Shown: in pieces, positions 32,575 through 44,660 of the stretch
How the letters are laid out: each line of letters starts with the position of its first letter
Numbering within the stretch: position 1 is the stretch's first letter
Origin: Mauremys mutica
Taxonomy: Eukaryota > Chordata > Testudines > Geoemydidae
Assembly: GCF_020497125.1 (NCBI RefSeq)
Contig: NC_059081.1
Location: 63,446,768-63,510,767, forward strand
Length of the DNA stretch: 64,000 bases
Direction: 5' to 3'
Notes under the pieces: model-generated
Seen by the model: the letters and a program-made list of their open reading frames with translations, nothing else
Databases searched by the model: none
What the model was told of the DNA's origin: nothing
Position numbers and translations under genes: made by a program

Positions 32575-33000
32575 ATCAAGCACTGGATGATTTACAAGGA
32601 GAGGCTAAGGGAACTGGGGTTATTTAGTTTGCAGAAGAGAAGAGTGAGGGGGGATTTGACAGCAGCCTTCAACTACCTGAAGGGGGGTTCCAAAGCGGAT
32701 GGATCTAGACTGTTCTCAGTGGTGGCAGATGACAGAACAAGGAGCAATGGTCTCAAGTTGCAGTGGGGGAGCTCTAGGTTGGATATTAGGAAACTCTATT
32801 TCACTAGGAGGGTGGTGAAGCACTGGAATGGGTTACCTAGGGAGGTGGTGGAATCTCCATCCTTAGAGGTTTTTAAGGCCTGGCTTGACAAAGACCTGGC
32901 TCAGATGATTTAGTTGGTGTTGGTCCTGCTTGGAGCAGGGGATTGGACTAGATGACCTCCTGAGGTCTCTTCCAACCCTAATCTTCTATCATGCTATGAT
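32575..33000 (+). pseudogene. CR1 LINE 3' fragment with an open C-terminal frame
   Basis: A frame ending at 32913 encodes the CR1 ORF2 C-terminus: [61 protein letters not shown]. It is followed by CR1 3'-UTR hallmarks (GTTGGTCCTGCTTGGAGCAG, GGACTAGATGACCTCCTGAG) and a tail ending TTCTATCATGCTATGATG. This subfamily differs from the 27580 copy but closely matches 61265-61622. Confidence 0.9.
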
Positions 33001-35089
33001 GACTCCAATCCCCTCGGCCACAAGTACTTTGAATTGATCCTGTGGCATGCTCTTAAGTCATTTTTGTGTCACTGCTTACAGAGCCACTCTTTACTATCAC
33101 ATCAGTCCCGATGACCTTGAATGAAATATGTAACTCACTAAAGCATTTGCCATTCATTGATCTGGTTTTCCTCTTACTTATATTACATTGATTTCACAGG
33201 AGTTGCTCATGATTTACACTGGTATAAGTGAGAAGGGAATTAGGCCTGGTAAATCCACATTTTCATCTGCTGTTCTACTGCAGAGATAATTTCCTATGCT
33301 AAGTATAAAGGAATACTGCAGCGTCTTCAGTACCACAACGTGGTAACTCTCAGTACATGCTGACGTTTCAGTGGCACTCATTTTCTCAGGCGTGCACAGC
33401 ATATGCCAGTTCATGTGCACTGTGATTTTTCACAGCTCTGTAAGGGATGTGGGTACCTAACTCCCATTCATTTTAATTGGAAGCCTGGCATGCAGATCAT
33501 TTAGGCAGGTATGAAAATCTCAGCTGTAATGTCAATAACAATTTCGAAATAAAACAGGCCCCAGTGAGCTACTTTACCTGGGTGGGGGAGGAATAGGAAT
33601 AGAGTGCCACCACTCTAGAATAACCCCCCCCCCTCATTTTACTTGCTGGATGGAAGTCTCTCTGTGGAGAACTTGTGGGGTGGGGTCATCAGGAGAAGGG
33701 GCAGCTGAGGCTGAATGAAGCAGGTCAAGCACTCTGCATTTAGTTCACCCCAAACCATTCCCCACCTAAATTAATAGTGATAGAGGCCCTGATCCCGCAA
33801 AGCACTTTGCCATATGCCTCACGTTAAGCAGGTGTTTAAATCCCACTGAAATGAATGAGAGTTAAGCACGTGCTGAATGTCATGCACCCTCTGAAGTGGT
33901 GTGATGAGTCGGAGCCTGAGTATTAGCTTGGATGCTCTCCACCTCTGTGCTGGGGAACCTCCTGCCGAGGGGGAATCTAGACGGGAGAGACGTGGGTGAG
34001 AACATCCATCGCAGTGAAGTTCCTGTGGAGCTGTGCTACCAGGGAGCCAGACAAGGCCTGGCTGAGCCAGGAGGGAGAGCAGTGGTACTGGGTCTCTCTG
34101 AAGAGGCTTTCCAGCAGGCCCAGCAAGATCTGTGATGTTGGCGGGGGTGGGGGTGGAACGACACATTAGTAGGATGGGAAAAACTGAAAGCCTTGATAGG
34201 TCACCATTGTGGAGTCACAGCCAATTTCCTGACCCCTATGGGGATTCTTCAGGTGTACAAATATTGGCTGTGGCTTTCACCCCATGATTTTTCCTTGGTC
34301 TCTTTTTCTTCTCTCGGTTCAGAATCTTGGCCTTGCTTGATAATCAAGTAGTAACTTTCTATGGCAAATCATTGTATTATTCAGTAAAAACTGCTCAATA
34401 TGGCTAAAAGAGATCCAAATAAAGGGCAGAAATTACTATTTTAAATACCAAAGGCTTGGTTCCAGAAGTCCTGATCGAATTAGAAACCAGTTATTGAGTT
34501 CATCGGACTGCACTCTATTCATATTAACGGATGCGCTAGAAGTGCCAATACTCGGGAATCAGCGCTCAGCTGGGCCTACGTTCAGTGCAGCTGAGATAAG
34601 GATGTGGGGGCTCTGAGCCACCTTTCCACTCCCCCAGTCCTGGGCCAGACTGGGATCAAAACATTCCCCAGCATAAGTTCGTGAGGCTGCTTGGTTTCTC
34701 TAAATTGTCGCCTGCAGCCAGATGCTGGCCTGGGGCAGATTTAGTGAAACACTGTGCATCCGCCCCCAACTTGTCCCTCTCCCCACAAAGATGGCTGAAG
34801 AGCATGTCACAGGATCAGCTCAATGTCTTCTTTCATTCCCTCCTTCCTCCTGCATACCCGCTCTATGAAGAGGGAGTGTTGGGGTGGAGAGACACTAGGT
34901 GGCACAGAACTGGCTGTTCTAGCTTTGAAACACAAGGATTTCCCTGTGTCAGGAGAACTCTCAGTTGCCCCTTTGGGACAGTGTTGCAATTGCTTTGCAC
35001 AAACAGCCTATGCCAGGGTTGAAGATGGTGCCCTCACATGGTCTTGAATTTCAAACTAAACTGTATTAAATGTGTTCTGGTAATGATGA
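33001..35089. other. unique sequence with palindromic-MITE fragments
   Basis: 33446-33525 (GTACCTAACTCCCATTCATTTTAATTGG…GGTATGAAAATCTCAG) and 33785-33880 (GGCCCTGATCCCGCAAAGCAC…GTTAAGCACGTGCTGAATG) are decayed palindromic MITEs. The rest shows no exon or transposon ends. Confidence 0.4.
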
Positions 35090-35100
35090 ATATGACACAG

Positions 35101-35223
35101 CAAAGAGTCCTGTGGCACCTTGTAGACTAACAGACGTTTTGGAGCATGAGCTTTCGTGGGTGAATACCCATTTCGTCGGATGCAGATCCAGACTAACATG
35201 GCTACCCCTCTGATACTTGACAC
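35101..35223 (-). mobile_element. Penelope-like element unit (123 bp) with hammerhead-like core
   Basis: Flanked by an 11-bp exact direct repeat ATATGACACAG (35090-35100 and 35224-35234). On the minus strand it reads …GGGTAGCCATGTTAGTCTGG…CCGACGA, a GGGT/ACCC hairpin, CGAAAGC, then CGTCTGTTAGTCTACAAGG and GCCACAGGACTCTTTG. From memory these phrases belong to a widespread vertebrate Penelope-like repeat, a class known to carry hammerhead ribozymes in its terminal repeats. No reverse transcriptase or GIY-YIG domain is present; this is a short solo unit. The class is inferred; boundaries are well supported. Confidence 0.62.
35140..35181 (-). ncRNA. candidate degenerate hammerhead ribozyme motif
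   Basis: Minus strand: CCGACGA (35173-35179; canonical CUGANGA with U4 changed to C), a stem-loop of TGGGT/ACCCA around ATTC, GAAA (35152-35155), then GC-UCAU-GC closing a 2-bp stem III before UC, the expected cleavage position. An extra A sits between the first core block and stem II, and stem I pairing is not evident. Family-level resemblance is good; activity of this copy is doubtful. Confidence 0.35.
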
Positions 35224-35234
35224 ATATGACACAG

Positions 35235-38200
35235 GCTCATGTTTCTGAGTAACTGGGCACCTCTGCCACGTTGCTTGTACATATCACGATTACTGACTGT
35301 GGGCTCATTTCATCAGTGCCCTACACCCAGCACTGTCATTCACAACAAGGCAAGGCAGGTGTGGAATGCTATCAGATCAGAGCTTTGGTGTAAGTTTGCA
35401 GAGTGCCGGACGATGGGGCCTTCATTGCATTTTCTTTCCCTCCATTGCTGTGGATGGAAATCTTTTGTTTCTCTTATGACCCATCTTTGTATCACTATGG
35501 TACAGCTGAGTGGCATTATCTTGAATAACATTTTCCATAGGAAAAATGTTATTGTCATTTTGCTTTATTGACCAGATGCATTGATTCTTTTCCTGGCCTT
35601 ATTTTCCAGGAGATCATTCATCATTTTCTAGTTGACTTTATGTGTCCCTTCTATGTCATTCTGCTCACCTGAGGCTTTGTTGCCAGGTCTCCCTGAGATG
35701 CACACACATTGATAGTTCTTGACCCACTTCATTTTCAATGGTGCATATTTAGTAACTATATCGGAGAATTTTAACACACTCCCAGGATAAATTAAACTCA
35801 GGCTTTCAAGATAAGCTGAACCAGTTCTCTCTGTTCCCCCCCCACCACCACCACCTTTAGACTGATTGTTTTGAAAGATCAACATACTTGTCAGATCAGG
35901 AAGAAACTCTTTAAAGGGGCATTGATTCAGGAACAAATAGCAGCAGTTCTTTCACTTCTAGGGCACTTTCTTTCCAAAGTTTTGATTTATCCTAGCTACT
36001 ATCTTCCTTTCATCTGCACTCAAAATACTGCATCCTCCCCAAAATCAGATACAAAAAGTAGAGTCCAGGGGTGGGCAATAGGGAGGGAATTGGTCTCCCT
36101 GCTGTACGCATACAACTGTGAGCATACAGCTGGCACATCCCCTGGTGGCTGGAGAGAGCATCTCCTTTTTTCCCCCTGCAGAGAGGTGTTCTGGCCTTGC
36201 TTCTTCTTGCAACTTAGCCCTCTGGATGGGTCAGAGAATCCCACCCACTCCAGGTTAAACCAGTAGTTCCAACAAACAATAGTCCATCACCTTCACATTG
36301 GGCCTTTGATCCAACTCCAGGCTCATTAGTCCTTACCGCGGGCATCAGGGGGTTAAGTAGGCCTTTCCCCGTGTCGGGTGGGTTCCAAGTCACCGTTCTC
36401 GGTGGGCTGGTAGGGGGACTGTGACTGGGCACTGTGTTCACCACAGATGGCGCCCCCTTCTGGCCACCCTGGGGGTAGTGCTGCATGGCCAACACCCCTT
36501 CCTGCAGTTGCACTCCGCCACGCTCTGTCTCTTTCGCCATCTGTGGCCCCTCTCTTGCTCCAGCAGGTGCCGCCTCCTCTTTGTATCTCAGCCCTTCAGC
36601 CATCTCACTCTGCATAAATCAGCTATTGTGGCCACCTTTGGCTTTCTTAACCCAAACAGTGTGTCAACTATGTAATGGCATCATTCCAGTTTCTAGCAGG
36701 TCTGGTGAGCCACAAAAAGGGTAAGTAAAGTTATTTAAGGGACTTGGAATTTATGCCTATGAATTCCCAGTTCTCTCTGATCCTGTCTCTCAGGGCGTGT
36801 CCCCTCATTTCAAAAAGCAGTTCAGTGGACAAAAGTCAGTCTCGATAGAAGTTTCACAGTTCCACCCTCTGATGAATCCCCTGCATCTCACCTCTTCTCT
36901 ACCTCCTTTCTCAGCTTGTACAGCAACAGGCTCATTCTCCTTTGAATGTAGAAAAAGTCCATTTTTGTGATGCCCATCTTTTGCACTTACAGGTAATTAG
37001 CCTAAAAAAAATAAACTTGTGATGGTGATTGCTTTACCTGTGCTTGGGCTGTGATCTGACTTTGTGCATAAACTGAGTATGGGCGATCACAGGTTTCACT
37101 ATGTGAGTCACAATGCTATTGTTAAGAAACAATTAAAAATCATAGCTCACATTTTAATCTCATTCACACTGGAGATACGCCATTAATTCCAGCTTCAGAC
37201 CTAGGTGCCTGGGATTAGAAACTGGATGGATCCACATGTGCAAATATCATTTAGGAAGTGAGGCCATCTTGGTAAGAGTATGCTTGTAAATATGAGAGGG
37301 AAATGACTAGTACCTTTTCCCAAGCAATAATTTGCATGCTTGAAGCCTGATTTTAGGGAAGGAAATGCAATTCAGTCTTTTTCAAATTTGCATCACACAA
37401 ACAGAGAGCTGAGGAGCCGCATCCAGAGCCCTACAAAGATGTTCACAATGAGGAATTTTAGTCACAACTCTTCTGCAAGCTAGCACAGGATGAAGTACTT
37501 GACCTGTCTTATATATAGAAGCTCTTCAGCAAGAAATGGCTGCCTCCTTTCCAGACAGGTTACCGTCTTTGCAGCACAAAAGGAACTGCAGATGCCAGAG
37601 GACAGTCTGTCTTCATATTTTTCTATGTCATGATGTGGAGACTCAGTTATGGGGGGAAATGCTTATGTCAGGACAAATAGTGGGATTTTCAAGACCCCGA
37701 GAGAGAGAGAGAGAAACATCATCATCCGGACAAGGGAAGTATTTATCAGCAGTCTTAAAATTAATCCTGTAAGTGTTCTAGGAAAGGACAGGCAGGCGGA
37801 GAGGGCAGATTTGTAAAGGGAAGTGCCCACACACGCACATAGGTAGAAAGAGTAGGGGGGTGGGGGGCGGGATGGTGTTAAAGAGACAGAAATGACAGGA
37901 AGAAGAGGGGGGAAGGCATAATTCAAATCTCTAATGACCTTGCATTATTCAATTCCTCTCCAGGAGGTCAAAACTGAAGAGTCTAACGTTCAAAGTGAAA
38001 ATAAAAGGGAGTCATTTTGTCAAAGCTAATGACTGTAAGCAGAGGAAGTAAGATGCCCGAGAATGCCCATCAGCAATTATTTAACAAGAGCTCATATCTG
38101 ACAAGTCTCTTTGGTGGGCTCAGGCAAAATCTCTGAACATATTCTATGATTTATGACGTCCCTCCATAGCCCTGGGGACTAGAGTCCTTTCTCCTCAGAT

Positions 38201-38293
38201 TGCGGAGCCCCACTTAACAGCACAAGTGTATATTTCATTAGTAAGGGTTCACGCATAAAGCCAGGAAGATTGTCAAAAATGCAAGGAACAAGG
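35235..38293. other. unique sequence, no gene seen
   Basis: Contains C-runs at 35838-35846, a CTCF-like site at 36447 and (AG)n near 37697. About 36070-36730 is GC-richer and could be an old LTR, but I see no ends. No exon recognised. Confidence 0.3.
36447..36465 (-). promoter_or_regulatory. candidate CTCF-binding motif
   Basis: The minus strand reads GGCCAGAAGGGGGCGCCAT, close to the CTCF core CCASYAGRKGGCRS with one mismatch at the Y position. It is a single motif match, so occupancy is unknown. Confidence 0.35.
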
Positions 38294-38370
38294 AGCCGAA
38301 TCTTCACCTGATGTAAATCAGCCTAGTCCGATAGAGTTACACAGATTTACATCAGCTGAGAATTTGGCCC
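38294..38370. mobile_element. palindromic MITE ('gatgtaaatcag' family)
   Basis: The left arm GAATCTTCACCTGATGTAAATC and right arm GATTTACATCAGCTGAGAATTT are inverted copies with three or four mismatches in 22. Confidence 0.7.
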
Positions 38371-38839
38371 ATGGTATCTACGACTGCTTCCTAGATCAGT
38401 GAGTATCTTTGTCTCAAGGACAGATGGAGTCACAACCTGCATTTAAAAAAAAAATGACTGGGACTATCCATCAACATGGACAGCAGTAAAAACACAATGT
38501 AAAACAATGCTGCAACCTGGTAGGCTACACCCTTTTTTCAGTTGGATGACGCCAGAGTGATGGGTTGGCATCTCGTTTAAAAATAGAGGATTAATGCAAA
38601 TGTCATCGGGGGACTGTAGAATAATAGCAAAGAGACTCTGTTGAATCCCTTCCACAAATTCTGTGCAGAATATTAAATGAATAATATAGACACACTATAG
38701 CACATACACCAAACAGCATTACCCATTACTGAGGAACTTGATCAGGATTTTCATTTATCATGTAGGGCCTGATTCTCATTTATGCTCTGGCCACTTGACA
38801 ATGCCCTGGCAGGGTAATATGGGTGCACATTACATTTAC
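38371..38839. other. unique sequence, no gene seen
   Basis: No repeat ends or exons recognised. A 9-A run lies near 38446. Confidence 0.35.
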
Positions 38840-38847
38840 AGCATGGT

Positions 38848-38860
38848 CAGGGCCGGTGCA

Positions 38861-38894
<34 letters not shown>

Positions 38895-39529
38895 CCTAGT
38901 GGTTGGGGGCGCCTAAGAGTCCCCTCAGGTGAGGAGGTGGAGTGGAGGTGAGCTGGGGCGGGGGCGGGGAGGAGGGTGCGAGGAGGGCTGCCCACAGTAA
39001 TGGGGGGGGGAGAGCACAGGGGAACCGCTCCCCGCCCCAGATCACCTCCACTCTGCCTCCTCCGCTGAGCACACAGCCCCCACTCTAAGTCTCCTCCAAT
39101 CGGCACCGCAAGCCTGGGAGGGGAGGAGAATTAGAGCAGCGCCAGTGTGCTCAGCGGAGGAGGCGGAGCCGAGGTGAGCTGGGGCGGGCTCCCTGGGCAG
39201 GGTTAGCTTCCGGGGGGGGTTGGGGGGGAGTCTCCCCAGGCAGGGTTAGCTGCCTCAGGGGGGGTCCCCAGGTGGATTAGTTGCCATGGAGGCAGGCTCC
39301 CTGGGCGGGGTTAGCTTCCGTGGGAGGGGGGCTCTCCCCAGGTGGGGTTAGCTGCAGAGGGGGGGTAGCTGCTGCGGGGGGGCTCCCCGGGCAGGGGGAC
39401 TGGTGGGCTCCCCCGGTGGGGGGCTGGGTTAGCTGCCGCGGGGGGGAGGGGGCGGGCATAGCTGGGTGGAGGAGGTGGCACAAGATGGAAGTTTCGCCTA
39501 AGGCGCAAAACTTCTTTGCACCGGCCCTG
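38848..39529. mobile_element. hAT-type element (682 bp)
   Basis: Left end CAGGGCCGGTGCAACC and right end TTTGCACCGGCCCTG, exact 8-bp duplication AGCATGGT (38840-38847 and 39530-39537). The G-rich interior repeats phrases such as CTCCCCAGGNNGGGTTAGCTGC several times. Same family as 10404-11145 and 28887-29521, in the opposite orientation. No transposase. Confidence 0.92.
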
Positions 39530-39774
39530 AGCATGGTGTGAAGTGTGACCATATTGTATCAGTGCCACCGAGTTTTCGTTGATAAGGTTTCAGGTATTAA
39601 CATTCAGTACATTCAGGATGTAAAAATGACTGGATAACCTAGAAGGGAAAAAAGTGGTTAAGAAACTATGGGGACAAACATTGCTTTCGTTTATACCAGC
39701 ATGAATTCAAAGCAACTATTGAAATCAATGCTGATTTCAAACGTCATGCTTCAGGCCAACCTCTAACTGAAGGG

Positions 39775-39906
39775 GCTAGGAAGAAAGTTTCTGTATGGGC
39801 AGGTTTTCCCATAACTGGCTACTGAAGCAGCTGGCCATTGTCAGAGACAGGATACTGGACTGGATGGACTTTGGTCTGAGGCAGTCTGGCCATTCCTATG
39901 TTCCTA
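39775..39906 (+). mobile_element. CR1-like LINE 3' tail
   Basis: Contains AGACAGGATACTGGACTGGATGGACTTTGGTCTGA…GGCCATTCCTATGTTCCTA, the conserved 3' end of the subfamily also present (reverse strand) at 52553-53066. Confidence 0.8.
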
Positions 39907-42269
39907 GATAATGGATTTATAGTGGGTCTTAGTGATTTATTTTTGTATTTTGGCCATTTTTTCCTTTTACATTTTATACTAATAATATGTTTTCTTGTCC
40001 TTTTCCCTTGGATCTTCGGTGAGCTCTCCCAGTGAGCTCTCTCCTGGCCCTTGACTAAGAGGTAATGGTATGAAAGCTCCCGCCTCTCACCTCTTTGAAC
40101 ATACCTGCAGGACTAGGCATCACCTGGCCCATGGGATGCACATGATTACTAAGTTAACATTGCAGGAAAATAATTAACTCATTTCAATGGCATTGAAGTT
40201 TGACCGACATAGCAGTTGCCATTAGAAAGTTAAAAGTTATCTCCAGCTGTATCTGAGGTCTCACGGTATTCCCCTATATTTGGAACAGAGAAAGACTGGG
40301 CACCACTAACGTAGTACTTGTGGCCAAAGTTAACTTTCTTATGCCATCTAAGAGTTTAAGGATTCAGAGGGAAACTCACCCAAAACCCTGGAAGCAGCTG
40401 TGGTGAGAGAGGTTTAGTGTCTGAATCCAAGATGAAAGATGTTCTGCAATACGAGGAAGCACCTCTACCAGCTTGTCATGTGCAGGAAGAAAGGCCCAGT
40501 CCACAGGCAAAGATAGTGACCCAGGTCACCATGTACCAAGTGATGTTGATATTGTTTGATGACCCTGGGTAATTTGGTGGTCAGTGCGTATTACAGGTCC
40601 CCCGATCCACAGAGGATATACGTTTGTTACCGCGGCAACTAGAGAGCTTTAGTTCAAGCTGTATCAGCCTATGCTTCTAGCTCCAGAGGTCTCCGTTCAG
40701 TACCCAGGGTGTCAGCCAAGCCATCCCAGCTGCAGCAATGAGAACAGTAAGCTGCAATGCAGAAACTACAGTAAGATGCAATCTGCTGCCCGGGCTTGTC
40801 ACACACATCCCAGCATTGCTGGTAAATTGCACACTCAGTTAATTGCTTAACCACACTATGTTTCCTTATGAGACCAAATGACCAATATCAGTCAGTTTGA
40901 TTGCTAATAGTCAATAGTAGTATAGTTCAGGAAAAAAGGTTCAGTATGAGACCAGTTTCCAGGAATCTGTCTGGTTAAGTTCACCTTACACAGAAGACGT
41001 GTTCCCAGAGTTACACATTTAGGGTAGGACTATTTATAGGATGATTTTACAACTTGCAAAAGTCTTTACATGTCACTAAAATCCAACCCACCAGTTCATC
41101 CCAGTTCCTTAACTTATTGTTCTGTATCTTCTTTACCTTTGTTTTGGACACTAGCATTCCAGGTACTGGTCACTCCCCAGCTTGCACAGAGGCAGAACTT
41201 GAATGTATTTTGCCTTTGACAGTGCCTGTTTTTCAATGCCAAGGCTGACTACAGTTTTGCAGTATGTTATTGGATACACAGCTTAGATGAACAGGGTTAT
41301 AGAAAGAAAGACATAGGCCAGGTTAGGCCACATAACTGCTAGAAATATATATACACACAAAATGATGTTAAGTGTGCTTAACGCATATTAATATGTGATG
41401 TGAATTAGAGAGCGAGGGAGAGAGATAAGACCAGTATATATTAGTGAACGGCATGGAGAAAAATATATTGAATGGAAGGTATTAATGCCAATAAGTATGA
41501 ACCACCAGATGAAATTTTGGAGGAAGCAGTGGGACTACTTGTAGAGTAGGGCGCTACTCAACATGAGTAAAAGTGGCAGAATTTGACCCATTATTATTAA
41601 ATATACAGAAATGGATATTTCTTCACAACATAATTACCTTAGCTTTGTTTTTTAATACTTTCAGTACCTAAATAATTTATTTAAAGGGATACTCAAGTGG
41701 TAAACCAATTCATACATTTATCATTGGACAGTATAATTTTTGGTAAGGTACTTTAATTGCTGAGTGTTGAGAAAGAGATGGAAGAAATGAAGGGGATTCA
41801 GAGATGAAGAACAAAGAGGCGAAAGTCCTAGTGAGACTTCCATATGAGGACTGATTAGAGTTGATTATCCTAGTGAGGAGATGAGTAAGGGGGAATATGC
41901 TAGAAGTTATGATTGATTCAGAGACAGTAAATCAGGAGCTCCTGTACATTCATCCCCAAAGTCACTGACAACGAAAGGCAACACTTACAAAGTTAACAAA
42001 AGGAAATGATTTTTAATCACTGCACTGATTGCCACCAGGTAGCATTGAGACCAAGAGCTTAGCAGGAGTCATAAAAAGAATAGATTTGTATTTAGTGAGA
42101 TTATCCACAGTTGGATTAGACAGGAAAATACTTTTATAATGAATTTAAACCCTCATGAGTCAGGGTATCAGACAGCTCCTAAATAGATGCATATTAGTAT
42201 GATAATTCCCCTAATTGGCCGGTTACTCCTTTAAGGGTTTCTTGCAACTGCCTCTGAAGTAGCTGGTAC
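39907..42269. other. AT-rich unique sequence, no gene seen
   Basis: Includes a short (AT)/(AC) tract near 41347. No exon, transposon ends or structured RNA recognised. Confidence 0.35.
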
Positions 42270-42480
42270 CTGACAGGCTGTGTGATCTAGTGGACAGAGC
42301 ACTGGACTGCTTCTGCCACAGATTTATGCTGGGATCTTGGGCAAGTCATTTCACCTCCCTTTCTCCTCACATCCTTGGTCTCTCTGCCCTATTTAGACAG
42401 TAAGCTTTGTGGAGCAGGGACTGTCTCTTACTATGCGGCTGCACAGAAATGACTACAATGGGTCCCTGATCTCAGCTGAG
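42270..42480 (+). mobile_element. MIR/CORE-type SINE
   Basis: Reads GTGATCTAGTGGACAGAGCACTGGACTG (tRNA-like head), then GGGATCTTGGGCAAGTCATTTCACCTCCC (CORE) and a tail with AGACAGTAAGCTTTGTGGAGCAGGGACTGTCTCTTACTATG. The order is that of MIR-like CORE-SINEs in amniotes. Confidence 0.75.
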
Positions 42481-44199
42481 GTCTTTAGAAATGACTGCAA
42501 CATAAATAAAGAATGGTGCCCGCTGTCAGAAGCAAGATCCCAGAGCAGATAAGAATTGCGACACCAGATCAGACCACGTTCTATCTTCCTACGTCATGTA
42601 ACAGGAAGCATGTCTAACGTTATTTATGTATGGTAACGGTGTATAAATGATGTGTGCTTAATAGGGTTAGATCCTCCCTCAGCTGAGGCTTGGTGTAGCT
42701 GAGGACAGGGGAGGCAAAGGATAAACCATCTTTGCACATATTCATTTCTCCGGCTGGCTGGGGCGTTATCCTGGTGTCCATGCTAATCAGACTCAAGGCC
42801 TCGGCCGATAGGCTGAAGTAGCAGTGTGCCTGTATGGCAGGGTTTCTGAGCAGTGGCTGTGCCCCAAACCTCTCTATTCTGTACCGAGTCCCTCTACAGC
42901 CATTGTTCACATTTCCCCCATACACATTTACTTGGGCTGCGTGTAGAGGCAAGGATTTGGCCCGCTGTGGGTATTTCAAGAGTTTGTAATAATCAAGCAC
43001 TAACCTCTCTGTTTTGCACAAGAATCCCCTTAGGCCACCTCACTCTAGGCCACCTCTGAGCTAACCAACTGCTGAGTGCAGCCAGTGTTCCTAGCCACTG
43101 TATTGTAACAGAGCTTTAAGCATGGGGTAAGAAAAACTGTGCTGTAAGCACTTATAAAAAGCACTGGACCAATTTCCTTCAAACTTGATTTGCTGCCTAA
43201 AACTCCCGTCACTTCTCCCCCTGCACAGCCATACGAGGACTCCCAGGAAAGAGCTGTGTTGACAGGGAGTTCAAACCAGTACAGAGGGGCCACATATTCA
43301 CAGCACCAGGACTTCCCTCGCTCATCTACTCCCTGAAGCTGTGTGTGGTAGGAGTCTGCCTACAGTCCTACTTACTGAACACCCTTCAGAGGAAAACTCC
43401 GAGATCCCTTTTCTCTCTACCTGCATATTCTGTGTCAGGTTTCTCTGCAGGAAGGGATGGTCTATCCCACAGTTTTCAATTTGACCCTAAAGCTATCTGT
43501 AGCACTGCAGGAAGAAACAACAATTTGTGGCAATGTGGGACAATCTCCCCTATACAAGTCCATGGACCAGAAGGATAACCAGTGATGGGAGATGCAGGAT
43601 CAGGTCCTCAGCCCTGCTCCCGCTGCTTTGCACTGCTCTGGTCGGAAGCTTTGCACATTCCGTGGAGCTGCTCTGGATTTACAAGTGTAACGCCAAGCAG
43701 CATCGGGCCTTTTCACTTAATTCTCAGTTTGGGGCCTACTCCCACTGTTCATGTGCATGCCGAACTCCCATGGAATGTCCAGATGTGAGTGATCCATCAG
43801 CATTGCAAGATTGAGCCACTGTAGAAAAATGGGTGTGTAATGTCTTCTTATGATTCTGCCATCCACAAAAGAGTCTTTGTGCTTCTTTGGTAGTTCAGAT
43901 ACCATATAGCACTCACCCAAGAGGGATAATTGACTTTGTAGCTGACCTTGCATTCCAAAGGAATGACCATGATAAACCTACTCAGCACATATCAAACCTC
44001 TCAGTAAATGAGCTACATAACTTCTTTAGTCAAGAAAACCAAAGGATTTGATTCATTAGCCCACATTTGCCTGTTACCACAGAGGTGTCTGACACTACCT
44101 TGGTTTTCCACTATACCTGGATCAGGTAGAGGAGGAGGAGAATTGTCTAGTGCATACAGCAGTAGCCTGGGCCATGGGAAACTTGTACTCTGGCTCCAC
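42481..44199. other. unique sequence, no gene seen
   Basis: No convincing exon. The minus frame 42620-43021 has no recognised domain. Confidence 0.35.
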
Positions 44200-44345
44200 C
44201 ACAAACGTCTGGTGAGATCTCGGGCAAGACACTTAGGGATTTCAGTGGGAGTTAGGCACCTGAATCCTACCCTGTCTCTCTGGTCCTCAGTTCCCCATCT
44301 GTAAAATGGGGATAATAGCATTGCTCTAATTCACTCACAGGACTG
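44200..44345 (+). mobile_element. MIR-type SINE, possibly chimeric
   Basis: TCTCGGGCAAGACACTTAG… CTCAGTTCCCCATCTGTAAAATGGGGATAATAGCATTG is a typical MIR body. Between the two parts lies ATTTCAGTGGGAGTTAGGCACCTGAATCC, which resembles an arm of the 'GGCACCT' palindromic MITE, so a MITE fragment may be embedded. Confidence 0.7.
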
Positions 44346-44364
44346 TGCAAGTGGAGCCAAGTGA

Positions 44365-44655
44365 ATAATTTGTTGGACAAACTAAAAAAAAAATCTATTT
44401 GTTTTAACCACAACTAATTTATTTCCACGGGTTTTTTTGATGAAATAAATAAAAACCAGTTTAGAAGGGTCTTTTCAAATCAACTTTTTGAAACTGATTA
44501 TTTTGGAATTTTTAACATTTTTTGTCTTCAGGTTTTGGAGAATTTTTGGTCTGAAACCATTTTCCAAATTCAGCCCGAATTCATGAATAGTTTTGGTGCC
44601 TCCAGAAATGTATATTTTGGCAAATTTACAATTTGCTGAAAAAATTCAGCCAACT
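44365..44655. mobile_element. AT-rich MITE-like repeat
   Basis: Long A/T-rich block with TTTTGAAACTG, TTTGGAATTTTTAAC and TTCAGCCAACTCTAG at the right end, matching the composition and end type of 32190-32390 and 25036-25141. Left end uncertain. Confidence 0.45.
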
Positions 44656-44660
44656 CTAGT

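Noticed and set aside
36214..36615. 133-codon minus frame with many G, P and E residues
   Set aside because: No recognisable domain, no splice or promoter context, GC-richer non-coding stretch.
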